From the NCBI RefSeq assembly GCF_046250185.1, contig NZ_CP176469.1: a DNA stretch of 64,000 nucleotides. One strand, written 5' to 3'. The translations under genes were made by a program, and so were the position numbers. Positions 1-7,811 of this stretch are shown piece after piece. The number at the start of each line of letters is the position of its first letter. The stretch's first letter is position 1. Below the pieces are notes generated by a model, which saw only the letters and a list, made by a program, of their open reading frames with translations, was not told the origin of the DNA and did no database searches. Source of the DNA: Litorimonas sp046250185. Its GTDB lineage: Bacteria; Pseudomonadota; Alphaproteobacteria; Caulobacterales; Maricaulaceae.

Positions 1-421
1 ATTCCGACGGGAATTGCGAAAAGTTGACTGAGCGATCACCTGAACCGTTCGTTGCTTCACGGCCATTGAAAACCGTAGAACTTAGATAAGGTCCAAGTCC
101 GCGAATTGACACTTCGGTCGCGCCACCATTTTCACGGTGAGAGGCAACGCCTGTGATCGTTTCAAGCGCCTCGCCAATAGAAAGCGCTGGTAGGTCGCCG
201 ATTTCCGCCGCGGAGAGACCGTCAACGATTTGCGCACTGTCGCGCTTCAAAACAATCGAGTCTTGAATGATCTGGCGTGTGCCTGTGACAACAACTTCGT
301 CGCCATTTGTATTGTCCTGCGCCAAAGCGACGGACGATACGGACACCATAGCAAGCGTGGAACTCGCCAAAAGCAGACTTTTGGCAGATGCAGCAAATAG
401 TTTATGAGAATTATTGGGCAT
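1..421 (-). CDS. TonB-dependent receptor, N-terminal part (runs off the window)
   Basis: The first 140 codons of an outer-membrane TonB-dependent receptor are visible; the barrel lies beyond the left edge. The ATG at 421 is preceded by an AGGGGAGG ribosome binding site. An Ala/Ser-rich signal peptide ends near residue 33 (VALAQD). It is followed by a TonB-box-like stretch (DEVVVTG) and a plug domain with the patterns LPALSIGEALETITGV and SIRGLGP, and then an NGRE stretch. These resemble the Xanthomonas/Caulobacter subfamily of TonB receptors, which import large ligands such as glycans or siderophores. The substrate cannot be told from this part. The gene is divergent from the nuclease gene to its right, with about 245 bases between them that hold no other recognisable gene. 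Confidence 0.9.
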   Translation of the reverse strand, partial: MPNNSHKLFAASAKSLLLASSTLAMVSVSSVALAQDNTNGDEVVVTGTRQIIQDSIVLKRDSAQIVDGLSAAEIGDLPALSIGEALETITGVASHRENGGATEVSIRGLGPYLSSTVFNGREATNGSGDRSVNFSQFPSE

Positions 422-666
422 GAATGCCTCCCCTTTGAAAATTAGATTTTTCTGATTACACCCAACAGACCGAATAGCATTGATGGTGTCAACCTATTAT
501 CCACACCGATTTGTTGTAATTGGTAGGACCAGTTGTCGAATTTGTCGGACTGTGACTTTCTAGCAACAAGATAGCGCAAGATCTCATCATCAGTTGACTT
601 AGATAAAGCGTTCGTTATTTGTTCTAACATGCGGGCACTCGCTTGCTTATAAGAGGAAACGTCAAA

Positions 667-2859
667 GTGCCGCCTACCAAAGCTCATAGCTATATTCAAA
701 GCGAGCGTCGGCGGTACCAGCGAGCGGCAGCTGGCAAAGCCTGGTCCATCAAAGACCTGCCGCAATTTTACTATCATACCAATTTTCAAAACATGTTGGA
801 TGACGTAAGTCGGCACCACACATCGGTCTTGGGCAAAGCCGAATTGAAGTTTTTAACAAAGTTTCGCGCCCTGCCCCACGGGGCGCAATGCGCATATGTT
901 CGGCTAGCCAGTCGAAAAGGCCGTGTGTTTGACGTGACGAAGTTGACCTACCCAGAGATAGATAATCTCTCGGCCCAATTTGATCGACTTCACGCAGAAA
1001 ACCTAATCAGCCATGTAACGGCTCGTCATTTCGCCGCGTTTCTCTCTAGCCTCACCAAACCTGACCTAGCAATATTGCTGTCTGATCACCTTTGCGAGAC
1101 CGAATTTAAGAAATCTTGGAAAAAAGAGCGACTGGTTGAAATCGCCGTTGATCAGCTAGACTTCGAAGATGTAACGATCGCACAACATTATGTTGTGCAA
1201 CGCAACACAACTCCGCTCAATTTCATCTATTTTTTGTATCACGGGAGAATTGAGCGAAACTTGCAAGCCTCGACGCTGCAATCGCTAGGCTTGGTCAAGC
1301 CCGCTGAACCTCAGTCGCAACGCCGCGTGATCTATGGCGATAGAGCGGAGGCTCAGGCGGCCTATTTCTACGCCGACGCCCTTTATCGTTTCAAAAATGA
1401 GGGCGTCGAAGACTTGAGCGAAGTTAAGCATTGGCCCTCCCCGCAATGTTCGCGCAGCGAGCGACGTCGCGAAAAGCTACTACAAAAGCTTGGTGGGCGC
1501 GCAGAACGGCGGGACGACGTAGAAGGCGCCCTTACCTTTTACGAGAAAACGGACAGTCCGCACTGCAATGAACGCGTTGTGCGCTTGCGCTATAAGCGCG
1601 GCGAAACGGATTGGGTGCAATCACGCCTAGAGGCAATGATTGATAATCCTAGCAGCGATAGCGAACATGCCTTTGCGCAAGATTTCTACGCGCGGAAATT
1701 TAACAAGAAACGCACGTCTGTTATGACTGACATATTGCGAGACGCACGTGTGCTAAAGTTGGATGAAGCCTATCGCAATCAGCCCGAACGCGCTGCACTG
1801 CAATATTTCAAAGCGAAGGGGATTGAAGCCTACCGCACAGAAAATGTGCCGTGGAAGACTCTCTTTGGACTACTATTTTGGGATGAACTCTACCCAAAAG
1901 GCAGCAGCTATACCCTCCCTGAAAGCCTAACATCTGGCGCGTTTTATCACCGCTACCGCGACCAAATTGAGGTCAAACTGCGGAAGCTAGACACCGAGCC
2001 GCAATTCGTTTTCATCCAACTCCTCCAAACGCTGACCCGTCAATATGGTCAATCTAACGGCCTGATACAGTGGAAAGGTCGATCTTTGGACCGCATTAAA
2101 GCTTTGATCTTTGCGGCTCCCAGGGGCGCTCTCCCTAGAATTTTGAGGCTGATGTGTGAAAACTATACCCAGATGAAAGATGGCTACCCTGACCTGATGC
2201 TGATCGAAGCAGGAAAAGCACGTCTGATAGAGATCAAAGCCCAAGGCGATGTCTTGCGCCGCAATCAACTTACCCGCTTACAGCAACTCCGCGCAGCAGG
2301 ATTTCAAGCAGAGATAATTCGGGTCGAATGGGTCATTGATCCGAAGCAAATCTATGTTGTCGTAGACGTTGAAACAACAGGCGGCCGCGCTGGGCTTCAC
2401 CGCGTGACCGAGATAGGCGCTGTTAAAATGCAGGGCGGCGTTGTGATCGACAAATGGCAAAGCCTGATCAACCCGCAACGCTCTATCCCGCCAAATATTA
2501 CGCGCCTAACAGGGATCAGTGAAGCTATGGTAGCCAACGCGCCTGTCTTTCGCGAGATTGCTGACAGCTTTGCAAGCTTTATGGGCGACGCAATCTTTGC
2601 GGCTCATAATGTCAATTTCGACTATGGCTTTATCAGTGCGGAATATGAAATGATTGATCGTCGCTTCCGCCACCCCAAAATTTGCACCTGCGCGTCAATG
2701 CGAAAACTCTATCCAGGCCACAAGTCTTATTCGCTCAAAAATCTATGTAGTGCCTACCAGATTGACTTGAACGCCCACCACCGAGCTTTGTGCGATGCAG
2801 AAGCTGCTGCAGAGTTGCTCAAACTCGTTAATATTAAGCGGCTGGAGGATTGTATATAG
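667..2859 (+). CDS. FAN1-like VRR-NUC nuclease fused to a DEDDh (DnaQ-type) 3'-5' exonuclease
   Basis: The product is a 730-residue two-nuclease protein, probably acting in DNA repair. Residues 1-480 resemble the helical body of FAN1, including the segment around residues 285-330 with LTFYEKTDSPHCNERVVRL. Residues about 490-560 form a VRR-NUC domain with the PD-(D/E)xK residues visible (GYPDL, then LIEIKAQGD). Residues about 562-725 form a complete DEDDh exonuclease: VDVETTG, then AHNVNFDYGF, then HRALCDAEAA. I chose the GTG at 667 because AAGAGGAAA lies just upstream. An in-frame TTG at 643 lacks such a site. FAN1 proteins act on flap and cross-linked DNA; that this one does so is inferred. 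crtE follows after 72 bases, but a functional link is not obvious. Confidence 0.85.
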   Translation: MPPTKAHSYIQSERRRYQRAAAGKAWSIKDLPQFYYHTNFQNMLDDVSRHHTSVLGKAELKFLTKFRALPHGAQCAYVRLASRKGRVFDVTKLTYPEIDNLSAQFDRLHAENLISHVTARHFAAFLSSLTKPDLAILLSDHLCETEFKKSWKKERLVEIAVDQLDFEDVTIAQHYVVQRNTTPLNFIYFLYHGRIERNLQASTLQSLGLVKPAEPQSQRRVIYGDRAEAQAAYFYADALYRFKNEGVEDLSEVKHWPSPQCSRSERRREKLLQKLGGRAERRDDVEGALTFYEKTDSPHCNERVVRLRYKRGETDWVQSRLEAMIDNPSSDSEHAFAQDFYARKFNKKRTSVMTDILRDARVLKLDEAYRNQPERAALQYFKAKGIEAYRTENVPWKTLFGLLFWDELYPKGSSYTLPESLTSGAFYHRYRDQIEVKLRKLDTEPQFVFIQLLQTLTRQYGQSNGLIQWKGRSLDRIKALIFAAPRGALPRILRLMCENYTQMKDGYPDLMLIEAGKARLIEIKAQGDVLRRNQLTRLQQLRAAGFQAEIIRVEWVIDPKQIYVVVDVETTGGRAGLHRVTEIGAVKMQGGVVIDKWQSLINPQRSIPPNITRLTGISEAMVANAPVFREIADSFASFMGDAIFAAHNVNFDYGFISAEYEMIDRRFRHPKICTCASMRKLYPGHKSYSLKNLCSAYQIDLNAHHRALCDAEAAAELLKLVNIKRLEDCI

Positions 2860-2931
2860 GGCGCGCATACAACCCCCTTTCCCACCAGTCTGCTTTGTGG
2901 CAAGCCAAGGCAAAGGAGACTCACGCGCAAA

Positions 2932-3858
2932 ATGACGACTGATGCCAAACCACTGCCAATTCGCGACGCACAGCTACCCGCGCAGATCAAAGCCGTTCAC
3001 GGTATGATCGAAACCCGGCTGGCGAGTATTGTACCGACCGCGCAGACATGGCCCGCCCGGCTGCACGAAGCCCAAAGACACGCCCTCCTCTCTCCCGGAA
3101 AACGCTTCCGCCCATTGCTCTGCGTTTTTGTAGCCAAAGGCGGCGGTGTAGAGACCGCCAACGGTTTGGATGCAGCGGTAGATGTTGGATGCGTGGCGGA
3201 GATGGTGCATGCGGCATCGCTTATCCTCGATGATCTGCCTTGTATGGATGACGCTGACCTTCGCCGTAATCAGCCTACGACGCACATAGCTTTTGATGAA
3301 AGCACAGCGATCCTAACGGCGACGGCCCTACTCAACTGTGCCTTTGGTGTTTTGGCCTCACTTAATATTTCCGCGCAGCAACGGGTCGAAATGATAGATT
3401 TGCTGTCCTATGCCGTGGGATCAAAAGGATTGATCGCAGGGCAAATGGCGGACCTTGCGAATACAGATCAAAATGCGAGCATTGCCGAGATAGAGCGTTT
3501 AAATACGCTCAAAACAGGTGCGCTATTTGATTTCTCTGTGGAGGCGGCTGCAATACTGGCGGAGCTATCGGCAGCGCGACGCGCAGCCCTCAAGGACTTT
3601 AGCTACCATTTAGGTCTCGCCTTTCAACTCATGGATGACGTCAAAGACACAGTAATGAACGAGGATCAGGCTGAAAAATCGGTGGGCAGAGATATTGGCA
3701 AAGCCACAATCCTAGCCCTCGCAGGATCAGACGCCGCAAAACAGCGCCTTCATGGCTACATAGATAGCGCCAAAGACGCTCTATCTCGGGCTGAATTGTG
3801 CAATACTCCCACGATGAACGCAGTTTTGGACAAGCAATTCGCTTTTCTGGACAGCTAA
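2932..3858 (+). CDS. crtE: Geranylgeranyl diphosphate synthase (CrtE type)
   Basis: This 308-residue polyprenyl synthetase condenses IPP with an allylic diphosphate to make the C20 precursor of carotenoids. The first aspartate-rich motif is DDLPCMDDADLRR (about residue 100), in the form usual for bacterial CrtE. The GKRFRPLL substrate-binding segment precedes it. The second aspartate motif, LMDDVKD, is near residue 234. Length is normal for the family. An AAAGGAGA site stands 12 bases before the ATG. The stop overlaps the start of the ABC ATPase (TAATG), and crtW and crtZ lie in the same run. This supports GGPP rather than FPP synthase, although sequence alone does not exclude an IspA-like product. 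Confidence 0.88.
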   Translation: MTTDAKPLPIRDAQLPAQIKAVHGMIETRLASIVPTAQTWPARLHEAQRHALLSPGKRFRPLLCVFVAKGGGVETANGLDAAVDVGCVAEMVHAASLILDDLPCMDDADLRRNQPTTHIAFDESTAILTATALLNCAFGVLASLNISAQQRVEMIDLLSYAVGSKGLIAGQMADLANTDQNASIAEIERLNTLKTGALFDFSVEAAAILAELSAARRAALKDFSYHLGLAFQLMDDVKDTVMNEDQAEKSVGRDIGKATILALAGSDAAKQRLHGYIDSAKDALSRAELCNTPTMNAVLDKQFAFLDS

Positions 3859-4802
3859 TGCCTGCGCCAATCGTTCTACAGACCGAACACCTAAATGTTC
3901 ACTACGGCGATCATCATGCGTTGAAAGACTTAAACATATCTATAAATGAAGGAGAACTCGTCGCTGTTATTGGGCCCAATGGCGCAGGAAAAACAAGCTT
4001 TATCAAGGCATTGTGCGGTCGAATTAAGCCAGATGGGGTCATGAAAGTCGGCGAAAAACTCCTAAAGCGGGGCGGCGATCGGCGGCGCCATATCGGTCTT
4101 GTCCCGCAAGACATCGGACTGTACCCACACCTTAGCGCATCCGAAAACCTACACGTAATTGCCAAATTGCTGCGTGTTCCCCGTGCGGACCGTCTTGCTG
4201 CTATCAATGATGCCATCAAGGCCGTTGGGATGGAAGATAAAGCTGATGCTCTTGTCGAGACTTTATCTGGTGGGATGAAGCGGCGCATCAATGTGGCCGC
4301 TGCTATTATGCACGACCCAGCCATTATCATCTTTGATGAACCCACGGCAGGTGTCGATACGCCTGCTCGAGATGTGGTCCACCGTCTTGCAAGGACTTTG
4401 GCAGAGCGCGGCATGGCTGTGATCTTGGTAACCCACGAATTAGAACAAGCCGAAGCGCTCTGTGACAAAGTCTTGGTCTTGTTCGACGGGGCAACGCTGG
4501 CTTTTGACACACCGTCCCGCATTCTCAATAGCAGTTTCGCAGGCGCCCGCGAAGTCGTTGTCAGGTTTACAGTAGCGCCAGACGCGCAGACTCTCGCCGC
4601 GATGCGTCCCTTCGCCTTTGAACAGGGTGAAATGCCAACAGTCTGGGTCGCGACAACACAAGCGAACGAAGTCTCTTTTGTGTCAGCGTTTATGACGGCC
4701 CTTCGAGGCGGAAATGAAATTATTCGGGAGATTACTGTGCGTCGGCCTGGCCTTAATTCGCTGATGCATCGAATTGAGCAAACAGGACAAATTGGGTCGT
4801 GA
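3858..4802 (+). CDS. ABC transporter ATP-binding protein of the carotenoid operon
   Basis: This is a 314-residue cytoplasmic ATPase of an ABC-2 type exporter. Visible motifs are Walker A GPNGAGKTS (residues 39-47), Q-loop VPQD (82-85), signature LSGGM (136-140), Walker B IIIFDEPT (156-163) and the H-loop THE (192-194). A C-terminal extension of about 100 residues follows, as in DrrA/CcmA-like ATPases. The ATG at 3858 overlaps the crtE stop. A longer reading from 3798 would run into crtE and is unlikely. The stop overlaps the GTG of the permease gene. The substrate is unknown; co-transcription between crtE and crtW suggests something tied to carotenoid or isoprenoid metabolism. Confidence 0.9.
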   Translation: MPAPIVLQTEHLNVHYGDHHALKDLNISINEGELVAVIGPNGAGKTSFIKALCGRIKPDGVMKVGEKLLKRGGDRRRHIGLVPQDIGLYPHLSASENLHVIAKLLRVPRADRLAAINDAIKAVGMEDKADALVETLSGGMKRRINVAAAIMHDPAIIIFDEPTAGVDTPARDVVHRLARTLAERGMAVILVTHELEQAEALCDKVLVLFDGATLAFDTPSRILNSSFAGAREVVVRFTVAPDAQTLAAMRPFAFEQGEMPTVWVATTQANEVSFVSAFMTALRGGNEIIREITVRRPGLNSLMHRIEQTGQIGS

Positions 4803-5881
4803 TCAGTGCCATTTTCAAAATAATGTGGTTGCGCCTGTGGCGTGACAAAGGCGCACTGGTATTAGCGTTTCTGCTGCCCGGATTTATTTTCGCCGTATTC
4901 GCGGCAATCTTCTCGAACGCCTCTGGCGGTTCTCTGGAATTACGCGTTGCAATGGATTTGCAGAGTGACGCACCAGCTTCGGTCAGGTTTATGGAAGCCG
5001 TTGAGGCTGAAGCCACATTCACAATCGTCACATCGGACATGCCAGTTATTGAACAGGTCCGCTTAGGTCAAGCCGATGTCGGAGTCATCATATCAGGCGA
5101 CATGGCACAGCTTTCCAATGCGCCCCTCACGATCATCAAAGACCCTAGCCGCGATGTAGCTGCGACAGTCATTAAGGGCCAGCTTCGACAGATATTCGCG
5201 AAGCAAATTGGTGCCGACGCACCTGAACTATTCGTAGAGAAAAACGCCTTACCCGACACGAATGAAAGCACAGTAAGTGATCAGTCCGTGACATATTATA
5301 TCGGTGGCACAGCGATCTTGTTCCTACTGTTTTCCGCGATGCAGGGCGCGGCGCTGTCTATTGAGGAGCGCCGAAACGGAATATCTGATCGTCTGATGGT
5401 CGGGGCTGGCGGAGCGCTGGCTATGCTAACTGGAAAGTTTTTATTTTTGACTATGATCGGGTTTATTCAAGCCGCGTTGATCGTTGCGGTGGCACATGTA
5501 TTCTTCGCAGTTCCTATTTTGCAAGCCCTCCCCGCATTGGGCTTAGCGTGCCTAGGCTCCGCTATGATTGCGGCCGCATTGGCACTTCTCACTGCCGCTC
5601 TGTGCAGCACAACGTCTCAAATGCATACAGTGTCAACTTTCGTGGTCTTGCTGTTTTCGGCAATCGGAGGATCAATGGTGCCGCGCTTTATGATGCCGAG
5701 TTGGCTACAAGATATTGGACAATTTACGCCCAACCATTGGGCTATTGAGGCATTTTATGGCATATTGGCACGCGGACAAAACATCGCAGAGTTATTTGTT
5801 GTCTGGTGTGTATTATTCGGAGGCGCTGTAATCGCGCTAATCCTAGCGGCAGTCGTGTCGCATAAAATGATGAGAGTTTAA
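4799..5881 (+). CDS. ABC-2 type transporter permease of the carotenoid operon
   Basis: This 360-residue inner-membrane protein has the ABC-2 layout. One TM helix near residues 15-37 is followed by a soluble extracytoplasmic domain to about residue 160, then five C-terminal TM helices. The conserved ABC-2 block is visible near residues 280-320 (GGSMVPRFMMPSWL, then FTPNHWAIEAF). It starts at a GTG inside the ATPase stop (GTGA) and its TAA is followed directly by the crtW GTG, so the two are translationally coupled. It pairs with the preceding ATPase as a half or full exporter of the DrrB / YhfQ-like group. The cargo cannot be read from sequence. Confidence 0.88.
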   Translation: MISAIFKIMWLRLWRDKGALVLAFLLPGFIFAVFAAIFSNASGGSLELRVAMDLQSDAPASVRFMEAVEAEATFTIVTSDMPVIEQVRLGQADVGVIISGDMAQLSNAPLTIIKDPSRDVAATVIKGQLRQIFAKQIGADAPELFVEKNALPDTNESTVSDQSVTYYIGGTAILFLLFSAMQGAALSIEERRNGISDRLMVGAGGALAMLTGKFLFLTMIGFIQAALIVAVAHVFFAVPILQALPALGLACLGSAMIAAALALLTAALCSTTSQMHTVSTFVVLLFSAIGGSMVPRFMMPSWLQDIGQFTPNHWAIEAFYGILARGQNIAELFVVWCVLFGGAVIALILAAVVSHKMMRV

Positions 5882-6598
5882 GTGGCCAAGGCATCGACCA
5901 CATCACCGATAAACTTAGGGCCGCTTTACGCGGTCATGGTCGCGTCTGCCTGGCTGACTGTCCATATTTACAGTATTTTCTTTCACCAGCTCTCTGCACA
6001 ATTATGGCAGACTATCGGGCTGATCGCCTTGCAGTGTTGGCTCTATACTGGCCTATTTATTATAGCGCATGATACGATGCACGGCTCTTTAGTGCCAAAT
6101 AATGCGAAGGCCAATGCCTTCATTGGGACGGCTATCATGTTCGTCTATGCAGGATTTAATTGGCGAGCCATGCGAGACGCCCATCATGCTCACCACGACT
6201 ACTCGGGTACAGAAGACGATCCAGATTTTAATGCAGCTAACCCAAATGCTTTCTGGCCCTGGTATTTCAAATTCTTCCTCACCTATTTTGGCTGGCGGCA
6301 AGTTTTAGTGCTGTTCGGGTTTACCGTGACCTACATCCTTTTGGGTGCGAGTTATATCAATACAATCATCATGTGGGCCGTTCCCGCAATCCTGTCATCT
6401 GTGCAATTATTCTACTTCGGGACATATCTAACGCATCGTCATAAAGGCGAATTTATCGATCAGCATAATGCACGAACAAATAATTTCCCGCGCTGGCTAT
6501 CCTTACTGACGTGTTTTCACTTTGGGTATCACCACGAACATCACCTTTATCCGCATGAGCCGTGGTGGCGCCTGCCTGCTCGGAAGTTTGCAAAATGA
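5882..6598 (+). CDS. crtW: Beta-carotene ketolase CrtW
   Basis: This 238-residue membrane di-iron oxygenase adds 4-keto groups to beta-ionone rings (beta-carotene to canthaxanthin, zeaxanthin to astaxanthin). The histidine clusters typical of CrtW are present: HDTMH (63-67), HHAHHD (101-106), HRHKG (185-189) and HHEHH (217-221). The family signature FHFGYHHEHHLYP lies near the C-terminus. Several hydrophobic helices separate the clusters. It starts at a GTG directly after the permease stop and ends in an ATGA overlap with crtZ. Phytoene synthase, desaturase and cyclase genes are not in this window and must lie elsewhere if the pathway is complete. Confidence 0.95.
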   Translation: MAKASTTSPINLGPLYAVMVASAWLTVHIYSIFFHQLSAQLWQTIGLIALQCWLYTGLFIIAHDTMHGSLVPNNAKANAFIGTAIMFVYAGFNWRAMRDAHHAHHDYSGTEDDPDFNAANPNAFWPWYFKFFLTYFGWRQVLVLFGFTVTYILLGASYINTIIMWAVPAILSSVQLFYFGTYLTHRHKGEFIDQHNARTNNFPRWLSLLTCFHFGYHHEHHLYPHEPWWRLPARKFAK

Positions 6599-7101
6599 TC
6601 GGCGCCGTTGCGATAGTTTTGGGGAGTGTGATCTTCATGGAAGTCTTCGCATGGGCGTTCCATAAATACTACATGCACGGTCCAGGTTGGGGTTGGCACG
6701 AAAGTCATCATGTTCATACAGACGGCCCGTTTGAGACCAATGATCTCTACGCTGTTTGCTTCAGTGTCATCGCGGCAGGGCTATTTATTCTAGGATCATT
6801 GTGGTGGCAACCGCTTTGGTTGGTCGCTCTAGGGTTTACGATTTACGGCGTGCTCTACGGGATTGTGCATGACGGCCTCGTACATCAACGCTGGCCGTTT
6901 CGGGTGCAAGCAAAGCGAGGCTATCTGAAACGCCTCGTCCATTCGCACCGATTACACCACGCTGTGCGGGACAAAGACGGTGCAGTCAGCTTTGGGTTTC
7001 TCTATGCGCCAAATCCAGAGCGTCTAAAAGCAACCCTGCTCCAGCGAAAAACACTTCTCAAAGAAGAGCGCGCAGACATACAAACTGCGTTTGAGGAATG
7101 A
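6595..7101 (+). CDS. crtZ: Beta-carotene 3-hydroxylase CrtZ
   Basis: This 168-residue membrane hydroxylase of the fatty-acid hydroxylase superfamily adds 3-hydroxyl groups to beta-ionone rings. The four histidine motifs are HKYYMH (23-28), HESHH (35-39), HDGLVH (92-97) and HSHRLHH (116-122). I chose the ATG at 6595, which overlaps the crtW stop as ATGA. An in-frame start at 6562 would lie inside crtW. Together with CrtW it would give astaxanthin-type ketocarotenoids, consistent with the orange-red colour of many relatives. The stop overlaps the aat start in the same way. Confidence 0.95.
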   Translation: MIGAVAIVLGSVIFMEVFAWAFHKYYMHGPGWGWHESHHVHTDGPFETNDLYAVCFSVIAAGLFILGSLWWQPLWLVALGFTIYGVLYGIVHDGLVHQRWPFRVQAKRGYLKRLVHSHRLHHAVRDKDGAVSFGFLYAPNPERLKATLLQRKTLLKEERADIQTAFEE

Positions 7102-7688
7102 GCGAGCCTTTCGGCCCAGAGCAACTTTTAGCCTGTTATCGGCGCGGGGTGTTCCCAATGGCCGATGGTCGTGAGGATCGGCACGTCTTCCTCATGGAGC
7201 CTGAAATGCGAGGCATTATCCCGCTGGACGGCCTTAAAATTTCTCGTTCCATGCGACAGTTTCTGCGACGCCACGCATATACGGTCACCTACAATCAAGC
7301 TTTCGCAGATGTCATAGAGGCGTGCGCCCTCACCCGCACAGAGACTTGGATTAGTGAGGGCATTGAAATGCTTTACACAGTCTTGCATGAGCAAGGCGAT
7401 GCCCATTCCGTGGAAGTGTGGGAGGTTGAAAAGCTAGTTGGCGGCCTCTACGGCGTAACACAGGGCGGCGCTTTCTTCGGCGAGAGCATGTTTTCGCTGC
7501 GCACAAATGTTAGCAAGCTCGCACTTGTCAAACTCGTGGAGCGGTTAAATGAACGCGGCTTTGTTTTGCTTGATACCCAATTTTTGACAGATCATCTGAA
7601 GACTTTGGGTGCGATTGAAATTGCGCGAGACGAATACAAAGATCGACTAACTTTGGCACTGGGTCTGGATGCCTCATTCGCCCCTTGA
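7098..7688 (+). CDS. aat: Leucyl/phenylalanyl-tRNA--protein transferase
   Basis: This 196-residue cytoplasmic enzyme transfers Leu or Phe from tRNA to N-terminal Arg/Lys of proteins, marking them for ClpAP in the N-end rule pathway. Family patterns are clear: LLACYRRGVFPMAD near the start, then HSVEVWE and LVGGLYGVTQGGAFFGESMFS in the centre, and LLDTQFLTDHL near the C-terminus. It is coupled to crtZ by ATGA overlap, which makes it the last gene of the carotenoid operon. This is an unexpected place for a protein-degradation enzyme. Length is typical for alphaproteobacteria. Confidence 0.93.
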   Translation: MSEPFGPEQLLACYRRGVFPMADGREDRHVFLMEPEMRGIIPLDGLKISRSMRQFLRRHAYTVTYNQAFADVIEACALTRTETWISEGIEMLYTVLHEQGDAHSVEVWEVEKLVGGLYGVTQGGAFFGESMFSLRTNVSKLALVKLVERLNERGFVLLDTQFLTDHLKTLGAIEIARDEYKDRLTLALGLDASFAP

Positions 7689-7716
7689 CACCTAATTTGC
7701 GCGCCGTTTTCTGCCA

Positions 7717-7744
7717 TTGACCTTTGGCGCGGTGCAGTTATGTT
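7717..7744 (+). promoter_or_regulatory. Candidate sigma-70 promoter for the DEAD-box helicase gene
   Basis: TTGACC at 7717-7722 and TATGTT at 7739-7744 are spaced by 16 bases in the 123-base gap after aat. This would place transcription start near 7751 and leave a leader of about 60 bases or more before the helicase gene. It is a pattern match only; no experiment supports it. Confidence 0.35.
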
Positions 7745-7811
7745 GCGCGCGAATGTTGACGGGTGGTCCGTCCGTAATATGACGTAAAACGAATTCGTAG
7801 ATTGGCCCCTT

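Noticed and set aside
442..819. A 125-codon minus-strand reading frame over the start of the VRR-NUC gene
   Set aside because: It overlaps the well-supported nuclease N-terminus, has no recognisable domain and no ribosome site. It is a shadow of the + strand gene.
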